Shown piece after piece: positions 58,171 to 64,000 of a stretch of 64,000 nt of DNA (the first letter of the stretch is position 1; every line of letters starts with the position of its first letter). The notes below the pieces were generated by a model. The model saw only the letters and a program-made list of their open reading frames with translations. It had not been told where the DNA came from and made no database searches. This DNA is from Catellatospora methionotrophica (GTDB lineage: Bacteria; Actinomycetota; Actinomycetes; Mycobacteriales; Micromonosporaceae): the NCBI RefSeq assembly GCF_011297335.1, contig NZ_JAAOTJ010000016.1:114462-178461 (forward strand). The letters run 5' to 3'. Position numbers and translations under genes: made by a program.

Positions 58171-61068
58171 TCACCGGTCACCACTTCCCGCCGTCGAGTC
58201 GCCGACCAGGGCCAGGAACGCGTCCTCCAGCCGCCGGCGCGGCGTGACCCGGTCGATGCCGACCCCGGCCCGCACCAGCGCGGACACCGCGTCGGTGCGG
58301 CTGACGTCGCCGAGGTCCACCACGAGGGTGCGCTCGCCGTCGACGGCGTACCCGGTGACGCCGTCGAGGCGGTCGAGGGTCTTGCTGGCCAGGTCGATGT
58401 CGGTGACGTCGAGCAGGGTCGTCGGGCTGTCCCCGACGATCTCGTCGACGCGGCCGGACGCCACGACCCGGCCCTTGTGCACGACGACCGCGTGCGTACA
58501 GGTCTGCTCCACCTCGGCCAGCAGGTGGCTGGAGACCAGCACGGCCCGGCCGTCGGAGGCGTATCGCTGCAGCACCCGGCGCATCTCGGCGATCTGCGGC
58601 GGGTCGAGCCCGTCCGTCGGCTCGTCGAGCACCAGCAGTTCCGGCAGGCCGAGCATGGCCTGCGCGACGGCGAGGCGCTGCTTCATACCGTGGCTGTAGT
58701 TCTTGACCTTGCGCTTGACCGCGTCGCCGAGACCGGCGATGGCCAGCGCGTCGTCGAACCGGGCCTCCTCCCACGGCCGCCCGGTGGCCCGCCAGTACGC
58801 GGCGAGGTTCTGCTCGCCGGACAGGTGCGGCAGGAAGCCGGGGCCCTCGACGAGCGCGCCGATCCGGGACAGCACGGGCGCGCCCGGGGCCAGCCGGTGC
58901 CCGAAGATCAGCACCTCGCCTGCGGTGGCCTGGGTGAGCCCCATCAGCACCCGCAGGCTGGTGGTCTTGCCCGCGCCGTTCGGGCCGAGCAGGCCGACCA
59001 CCTGCCCGCGCTCGACGGTGAAGTCGATGCTGTCCACGGCCACGAAGTCGCCGTACGTCTTGCGCAGGCCGCGCACCCACAGCGGGGTGTCGGCGTGCGC
59101 GGCGGAGACCGAGTGGTCCACCCGCCGCTGCCGCCGCCGGGCCACGAAGATCACGAGCACCAGCCCGACGGCCAGCAGCGCCAGCAGTCCGAGCAGCACG
59201 TACAGCCAGAGCGCGTCGGCGGTGGCGATCGGGGTGCCGGGCACCGTCGGCAGGGTGACCAGGCCGCCGCCGTCGGCCGGGCCGACCGCAACGGTGTAGT
59301 CGACCGGCGCGGACGGGCCCAGGTAGGACTGGTCGGCGGTGGCGATGGTGATGCGCAGGCGGTGCCCGGCCTCGAAGTCGCGCACGATGCCCGGCAGCGT
59401 CACCTGCACCGGCTGCGCCTTGTCGATGCTGGTCGGCAGGCCGGTCAGGCGCAGCGGGGCGATCAGGCCCATGCTCAGCGCCGCCGAGCCGTTCGGGTCG
59501 ACGTCGTACAGCTTGACGTAGAGCACCGCCTCGCCCGTCGGCGACGCCGCCCGGATCTGCACGCTCGGTGTGCCGACGACGCTGACGGTCTGCTCCAGCG
59601 GGGCGGACTCGAAGCGCGCGTGCTGGCCCGGCAGGTCGCTGACGACGCCGTTGACGAAGCTCGACAGCGCGCCCGAACCGGTGCCGGGCAGCGAGGACAG
59701 CGCGGCCGGGGTGCCGTTGGGCGGATTGGCGACGGTACGCGGACCGCCGCTCACCGGCACCTGCACGGTGCCCTGCCCGGCCAGTCCCGGATAGTCGGTG
59801 ACCTGGTAACCGGTGGCCATCGTGCCCCGGTCGACCGCGTCCAGCCCGGTGATCCGCGAGTACGTGAAGCTGTCCGCGGGAGCCTCGCCGTTGCCCTTGA
59901 GGTAGTGGTCGAACCACTGCGCGGTGAGGAACTTCAGCCGGTCGGAGTCGGACTGCGGGCCGTCGCCGCCGTCGTGGCCGCCGCTGAACCAGGCCACCCG
60001 CACCGGCGTGCCGTTCGCGGCGATGCCGCGCGCGTTGGCGTCGGCCTCGTTCAGCGGGAACAGCGAGTCGGCCAGACCCTGGATCAGCAGCGTGGGGGCC
60101 TTGATCTGGGTGAGCACCGAGGCGGGGCTGCGCGCCGCGAGCTGCTGGCGCGAGTCCGCGTCGAGCCGCCCGGCGGCCGCCACCCGCAGGTAGGTCTGGC
60201 AGATGTCGGCGGCCCACCGGCCGCATGCCGGGTTGAGGTTCCCCGGACCGGCCGCGCCGCCCGCCGGTGCCTGGCCATTCGCGCCGCCGTCGCCGTCCGC
60301 GCCACCGTCGCCTTCCGCGCCGAGGTCGCCGTCGCCATTCGCGTCACCGCCCGCGCCGAGCGACTCCAGGTCCAGGCCGCCACCGCGACCGCGGCCGCCG
60401 GACATGCCGGAGCTGAAGAAGACACCAGCCCAGGCCTGCTTGAACACGCCGTCGTCGGTCGTCGCCGCGGACTGCGCGAACAGCGACCTGCCGAGGTCGT
60501 TCCAGGTGATCATGGGGACGATCGCGTCGACGCGCTTGTCCTGGGCCGCGAGCAGCAGCGACAGCGCGCCGCCGTACGAGCCGCCGAGCACGCCGACGCG
60601 CGGGTCGCCGGCCGCGTCGAGCTGGATGTCGTCGCGCTTGGCGAGGCGGTCCAGCAGTTGCTGGGCGTCGCGGACCTCGTAGTCGGGGGAGTTCAGGTGG
60701 ATCTGCCCGGTGCTCGCACCGAAGCCCTGCGCGGTCCAGGTCAGCACCGCGTAGCCGAGTCCGGCCAGGTCCTGCGCGTCGAGGGCGACGCTCTCCTTGG
60801 TGCCGCCGAACCCGTGCGCCAGCAGCAGCGCGGGCACCTTCTTCCCGGCGGACGCGCCGTCGGGCAGGTAGAGCCGGGTGTCGAGGGTGACGTCCTGGTC
60901 ACCGGCTGGACCGGTGCGCACCGCCACCCGCTCGTCCACCGTGCGGTAGCCGGGGTCCTCAGGCCACCCGGCCCAGGCCGCCAGCCCGGCGAGCAGGACC
61001 ACGCCGACCCCACCGGCGATCCACCGTCTATTGATCTTCGCCCGTACTCGGGCCGCGAGCGCGCGCAT
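58171..61068 (-). CDS. Fusion: extracytoplasmic S15/CocE-type hydrolase + ABC ATP-binding domain
   Basis: The 965-residue protein has an N-terminal signal anchor (~15-32, WIAGGVGVVLLAGLAAWAG). A large outer alpha/beta hydrolase region follows, of X-Pro dipeptidyl-peptidase/CocE type (HGFGGTKESVALDAQDLAGL, nucleophile in LGGSYGGALS, LIQGLADSLFPLNEA, SGGHDGGD), with its C-terminal jelly-roll. Next come a second helix (WLYVLLGLLALLAVGLVLVI) and a cytoplasmic ABC ATPase (~655-965) with GPNGAGKTT, YSHGMKQR and LLVLDEPTDGLDP. A Gly/Asp/Asn-rich insert (~240-280) sits inside the hydrolase. The next gene is its permease. Substrate cleavage coupled to export is inferred. Confidence 0.85.
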   Translation of the reverse strand: MRALAARVRAKINRRWIAGGVGVVLLAGLAAWAGWPEDPGYRTVDERVAVRTGPAGDQDVTLDTRLYLPDGASAGKKVPALLLAHGFGGTKESVALDAQDLAGLGYAVLTWTAQGFGASTGQIHLNSPDYEVRDAQQLLDRLAKRDDIQLDAAGDPRVGVLGGSYGGALSLLLAAQDKRVDAIVPMITWNDLGRSLFAQSAATTDDGVFKQAWAGVFFSSGMSGGRGRGGGLDLESLGAGGDANGDGDLGAEGDGGADGDGGANGQAPAGGAAGPGNLNPACGRWAADICQTYLRVAAAGRLDADSRQQLAARSPASVLTQIKAPTLLIQGLADSLFPLNEADANARGIAANGTPVRVAWFSGGHDGGDGPQSDSDRLKFLTAQWFDHYLKGNGEAPADSFTYSRITGLDAVDRGTMATGYQVTDYPGLAGQGTVQVPVSGGPRTVANPPNGTPAALSSLPGTGSGALSSFVNGVVSDLPGQHARFESAPLEQTVSVVGTPSVQIRAASPTGEAVLYVKLYDVDPNGSAALSMGLIAPLRLTGLPTSIDKAQPVQVTLPGIVRDFEAGHRLRITIATADQSYLGPSAPVDYTVAVGPADGGGLVTLPTVPGTPIATADALWLYVLLGLLALLAVGLVLVIFVARRRQRRVDHSVSAAHADTPLWVRGLRKTYGDFVAVDSIDFTVERGQVVGLLGPNGAGKTTSLRVLMGLTQATAGEVLIFGHRLAPGAPVLSRIGALVEGPGFLPHLSGEQNLAAYWRATGRPWEEARFDDALAIAGLGDAVKRKVKNYSHGMKQRLAVAQAMLGLPELLVLDEPTDGLDPPQIAEMRRVLQRYASDGRAVLVSSHLLAEVEQTCTHAVVVHKGRVVASGRVDEIVGDSPTTLLDVTDIDLASKTLDRLDGVTGYAVDGERTLVVDLGDVSRTDAVSALVRAGVGIDRVTPRRRLEDAFLALVGDSTAGSGDR

Positions 61069-61167
61069 GACCGCCACAGTACGGCGCGGCACCCCCGGAC
61101 CCATCGGGGACAACCCCCACGCAAGCTGAGAGTTCTTTCAGCAGGCGTACGGGCGGCGTTCAGGCTT

Positions 61168-61614
61168 CTATCGCGTGCTGCGGGTGCGGACCCGGCTGCC
61201 GCGCAGCCGCCGCAGGCGGCCGACGAGCACCGGTTCGAGCTCCAGCGCGGCCTGGTTGTCCAGCAGCGCGTTGAGCAGCTGGTAGTAGCGCGTCGCGGAG
61301 ACCTCGAACTGGTCGCGGATCGCCTGCTCCTTCGCGCCCGCGTGCCGCCACCACTGCTTCTCGAAGGCCAGGATGTGCCGGTCGAGCTCGGACAGCGCCT
61401 CGACCTCGACGGCCACCGCCGCGGCGGGCAGGTCGGAGTCGACCTCGTCGTCGCGCTCGGCGGGCGACGTCAGATCGACCGGGTTCAGATCGGCCGGGTT
61501 CAGATCGGCCGGGGTCAGGTCGGCGGGAGCGGGCTCGGGCCGGGGAGCCGGGATCAGGGGCAGTTCTGCCAGCTCGCTGCCGTCGGCTCGCGTACGCTGT
61601 CTGGTCTGCTCCAT
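61168..61614 (-). CDS. DUF3263 protein with tandem ADLNP repeats
   Basis: The 148-residue protein ends in a helical DUF3263 domain (LSELDRHILAFEKQWWRHAG, KEQAIRDQFEVSATRYYQLL), which resembles a helix-turn-helix and may bind DNA. The N-terminal half is disordered and carries tandem five-residue units (ADLTP, ADLNP, ADLNP, VDLTS), which are 15-bp repeats in the DNA near 61470-61530. The ATG at 61614 has GGGAGGGG upstream. Its regulatory targets are unknown; it lies between two ABC systems. Confidence 0.82.
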   Translation of the reverse strand: MEQTRQRTRADGSELAELPLIPAPRPEPAPADLTPADLNPADLNPVDLTSPAERDDEVDSDLPAAAVAVEVEALSELDRHILAFEKQWWRHAGAKEQAIRDQFEVSATRYYQLLNALLDNQAALELEPVLVGRLRRLRGSRVRTRSTR

Positions 61615-61768
61615 TTTGTCCCCTCCCCATGGGCCGTGCTCCACGAGTCTAGGTGCCCTGTCGTGATCAACGAAAGACCTGTGATCAGCGTTGCCGTGCC
61701 ACAAAAGCGACCGGACGGCAGGAGTATCCGATACCCCCACCGCCCGGCCTTATGCCTTACCGAGTGCG

Positions 61769-62755
61769 TCAGCTGATGTCGCGGCGGCGCATCTGCCAGA
61801 ACGCGAGCACCAGCACCACCGCGACCAGCGCCAGCGCGATCGAACCGCTCTGCTGCCAGGTGATCAGCAGCTCCGGCGGGTTGCAGTTGCCCACGTTGTC
61901 GCAGACGGTCTCCGGTGAACTGAAGTCCACCAGCTTCACCTCTTTGTTCATCCAGGCGAAGATGTGCACCGGCACCAGGTACTGCTCCCAGAACGGCACC
62001 CGGACCATCTGGAACAGGATGGTCAGGCCGACCTGCCCGACGATGACCACGGCCAGCGCCGCGCCCAGCGCCAGACCCGTGTGCCGGCCGACCGAGGCCA
62101 GCCCGAAGCCGAGCGCCGCGAACGCGAGGATCATGCCGAGCCCGCGCAGTGCGGTCAGCCCGAACGACTCCCACACCCCCGGCGTCAGGCCCGCCGTGGT
62201 GCCGCGGAACTCACCCGCCGCCCACAGGATGCCGGTCCAGACCCCCAGCGCCAGGATCGACAGCGCGGCCACCGACAGCAGCATCACGCCCAGCTTCGTG
62301 CCGAGCACCTTCATCCGTTTGGGCTGCCAGGTGAGCAGGTTCATCATCGAGCCCGACGCCCACTCCGCCCCGACGAACGACGCCCCCAGCAGGAACGCGA
62401 CCATCGCCATGATGGCCGCCCAGACCAGGAACAGCTCGCCGTACATCGTCTTGAAGTCGAACGACGGCGGCATGAAGTCCTCGGCCCGGAAGTCCGAGCG
62501 CTGCGGCCCGGTCCAGCCGTCCTCGGGGCACTTCTCGCCACACTCGCGCTTGTACTGCTCGTAGTAGCGGACCTGCTCCTGGTACATCGCCTCGGCGGCC
62601 GTCTCGCCCTTGGCGCGGGCCTCGGCGGTCGGCTTGGAGTGGAACGCGAACAGGATCGACGCGATCGTCACCAGCAGCAGCAGGCCGATCGGGAACACCC
62701 AGCGGGTCAGCCGGCGCTTGAAGAACCGCCTCCGCTCAGCACGCACCAAGCTCAT
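61769..62755 (-). CDS. ABC-2 type permease with extracellular loop
   Basis: The 328-residue membrane subunit has a first helix near residues 19-39 (WVFPIGLLLLVTIASILFAF). An ~80-residue charged outer loop follows, with a Cys pair (RECGEKCPEDG), and then about five helices (GELFLVWAAIMAMVAFLLGA onward). A second Cys pair (ETVCDNVGNCNPPE) lies in the last outer loop, so disulfides are likely. It overlaps its ATPase gene by four bases (ATGA). Confidence 0.85.
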   Translation of the reverse strand: MSLVRAERRRFFKRRLTRWVFPIGLLLLVTIASILFAFHSKPTAEARAKGETAAEAMYQEQVRYYEQYKRECGEKCPEDGWTGPQRSDFRAEDFMPPSFDFKTMYGELFLVWAAIMAMVAFLLGASFVGAEWASGSMMNLLTWQPKRMKVLGTKLGVMLLSVAALSILALGVWTGILWAAGEFRGTTAGLTPGVWESFGLTALRGLGMILAFAALGFGLASVGRHTGLALGAALAVVIVGQVGLTILFQMVRVPFWEQYLVPVHIFAWMNKEVKLVDFSSPETVCDNVGNCNPPELLITWQQSGSIALALVAVVLVLAFWQMRRRDIS

Positions 62756-63744
62756 GCTGCCCCACCATTCTGCGGCGTGAGCTCCGGGCGCACGCTCTGG
62801 TCGACCGAGCGGACCTGGCCGGGCACCGGGGCGGTGCCGGTCAGCTCCAGGAACACGTCTTCGAGGTCCGCGGTGACCGGGGTCAGCTCGCTGACGTACA
62901 GCTGGCGCTCCGCCAGCAGCCGCGCGATCAACGCGGGCTTGTCCACCCCGGACAGCGTCAGGTGGTCGGTGTTCAACTGCGGCTGGAAGCCCGACGCGAT
63001 CAGCACCTGGGCCGCCGCGGACAGGTCCGCCGGGGTCTCCAGGGCGACCTTCACCTGACCGGACGAGTGCGCCTGCAGCACCTCGGCGACCGGGCCCGCC
63101 GCGACCCGGCGGCCCAACGAGATGATGGTGACGCTGTCGCAGATGAGCTGGATCTCGCCGAGGATGTGGCTGGACAGCACCACGGTCATGCCACCGGCCG
63201 ACAGGGTGGCCATCATGTCGCGCATCTCGCGGATGCCGCCCGGGTCCAAGCCGTTGGCGGGCTCGTCGAGGATCAGCAGCTTCGGCTGCTTGAGCAGCGC
63301 CGACGCGACGGCCAGCCGCTGCTTCATGCCGAGGGAGTACGTCTTGACGCGCTCCTTGGCGCGCTCGCGCAGGCCGACCAGCTCCAGCGCCCAGTCGACG
63401 CGCTCGGAGGGCAGGCTGCCCGCGTCGGCCAGCAGCGCGAGCGTGTCGCGTGCGGTGAAGTGCGCGAAGAACTGCGGGCTCTCCACGATCGCGCCGACCT
63501 GGCTGACGACCTGGGGCAGGTGCCGCGGCAGTTCCTGGCCGAGGATGCGCATCTCGCCGCTGTCCGGCTTGATCAGGCCGAGCAGCGTACGCAGCGTGGT
63601 GGTCTTGCCGGAGCCGTTGGGCCCCAGGAAGCCGTGGACCTGCCCGGCCTCCACATACATCTCGAAGCCGTCCAGCGCCCGGCGGGGACCACCCCGGGCT
63701 CGGTACGTCTTCCGCAGGCCTTGGATCTCCAAGACAGCGGCCAC
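62752..63744 (-). CDS. ABC transporter ATP-binding protein (BcrA-like)
   Basis: The 330-residue ATPase has Walker A GPNGSGKTT near 43-51, the signature YSLGMKQRLA, Walker B LLILDEPANGLDP and the H-loop SSHILGE, followed by a ~100-residue C-terminal domain as in bacitracin/DrrA-type exporters. GGAGG precedes the GTG at 63744; upstream in-frame codons run into a family B repeat. With the coupled permease it forms a complete exporter. Confidence 0.9.
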   Translation of the reverse strand: MAAVLEIQGLRKTYRARGGPRRALDGFEMYVEAGQVHGFLGPNGSGKTTTLRTLLGLIKPDSGEMRILGQELPRHLPQVVSQVGAIVESPQFFAHFTARDTLALLADAGSLPSERVDWALELVGLRERAKERVKTYSLGMKQRLAVASALLKQPKLLILDEPANGLDPGGIREMRDMMATLSAGGMTVVLSSHILGEIQLICDSVTIISLGRRVAAGPVAEVLQAHSSGQVKVALETPADLSAAAQVLIASGFQPQLNTDHLTLSGVDKPALIARLLAERQLYVSELTPVTADLEDVFLELTGTAPVPGQVRSVDQSVRPELTPQNGGAA

Positions 63745-63865
63745 GGGCGACCTCCTAGGTATCAGTGACCCCCGCACCCTACTGGGTATGCACCCAGCAC
63801 GCAGCCCTGATCTCCCCTGATTCTTCACAACCGCGCACCGTCCCCAACCCCCCACCCACCGTGCA

Positions 63866-63924
63866 CAACTCTTAAAAAGTCGCGGCTTCCGGGCACCCCT
63901 GAGGCCGCGACTCTTTAAGAGTTG
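63866..63924. repeat. Dispersed inverted repeat, family B copy 4
   Basis: CAACTCTTAAAAAGTCGCGGC and its near-complement GCCGCGACTCTTTAAGAGTTG flank a ~17-bp core. It lies between divergent gene starts, where a terminator is not expected, which separates this family from simple terminators. Confidence 0.85.
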
Positions 63925-63960
63925 CGGCAGAGGTGGAGGGGGGCGGGATCGGAGAGCCGC

Positions 63961-64000
63961 ATGCAGACCTTCCCGTCGTACGACGGCATCACGCTGGCGT
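63961..64000 (+). CDS. Start of a probable alpha/beta hydrolase gene (cut by window edge)
   Basis: An ATG with GGAGAG upstream opens a frame encoding MQTFPSYDGITLA at the right edge. This is the usual first strand of small alpha/beta hydrolases (F-x-SYDGxxLAY). Only 13 residues are visible, so the call is tentative. Confidence 0.45.
   Translation, partial: MQTFPSYDGITLA

Noticed and set aside
57985..61776. A 1263-codon + strand open frame opposite the hydrolase-ATPase fusion
   Set aside because: It is an antisense shadow of the real minus-strand gene: rich in Arg/Gly/Val/Gln-type low-complexity sequence, with no domain, while the opposite strand has intact motifs.

Overview
The window is about 72% GC chromosomal DNA from an actinomycete. 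The mycothiol synthase (mshD), the orphan OmpR-type regulator GlnR beside it, the DUF2993/LmeA-like lipid-binding protein, the cysteine-codon leader peptide before an SseA-type sulfurtransferase, CIRCE elements and many GTG or leaderless starts point to Actinomycetota, most likely Micromonosporaceae; the family assignment is inference. I see no phage, conjugative element, insertion sequence, CRISPR array, rRNA or tRNA. Most of the window reads as ordinary core genome with a few unusual architectures.

Layout. 1-785: an edge-truncated XRE regulator with a likely operator, then a G-rich tract. 785-6907: asparaginase, a DUF849/BKACE enzyme, YgfZ coupled to Fur, aminodeoxychorismate lyase, thiolase and NUDIX. 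7006-11028: the pstSCAB phosphate operon with a clear PHO box. 11088-16710: a membrane-anchored propeller-like protein, mshD, glnR, and a membrane protein coupled to an LmeA-like protein. 16816-18316: a cysteine-rich leader peptide, a putative attenuator, an sseA-type sulfurtransferase and DUF1416. 18549-21265: small accessory proteins, nitrobindin and a Gfo/Idh oxidoreductase. 21317-24065: Pit, DUF47 and PPK2, with a second PHO-box-like repeat. 24200-31609: DUF402, a DinG-type helicase, a DUF5685 protein with a polycysteine tail, an orphan Cpn10, an AI-2E family protein and PrsW. 31643-33182: a SAM-IV riboswitch and a class V aminotransferase/cysteine desulfurase-like enzyme. 33256-45496: an LPXTG surface protein, an FUSC transporter, HD, DUF4031, a GlcD-like oxidase, GlpD, a membrane-subtilase fusion, GNAT and a sugar transporter. 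45726-49303: groEL with tandem CIRCE boxes, two decaying membrane-protein paralogues and cspA. 49521-57133: a beta-lactamase-fold protein, paaN with a TetR regulator and palindromic operators, a secreted barrel protein, GNAT, and thrC under a SAM-I riboswitch. 57165-64000: two ABC export systems, one with a hydrolase-ATPase fusion, a DUF3263 protein, and the start of a possible hydrolase gene.

Three physiological themes recur. Phosphate: pstSCAB, Pit-DUF47 and PPK2 with two PHO-box-like sites. Sulfur and SAM: a cysteine attenuator, MshD, a SAM-IV-controlled PLP enzyme and a SAM-I-controlled threonine synthase. Stress: Fur, groEL/CIRCE, cspA and the orphan Cpn10.

At a second scale the intergenic spaces carry several families of dispersed inverted repeats (called A, B, C and D here). 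Each occurs two to four times in only 64 kb. Some sit where terminators would, others do not.
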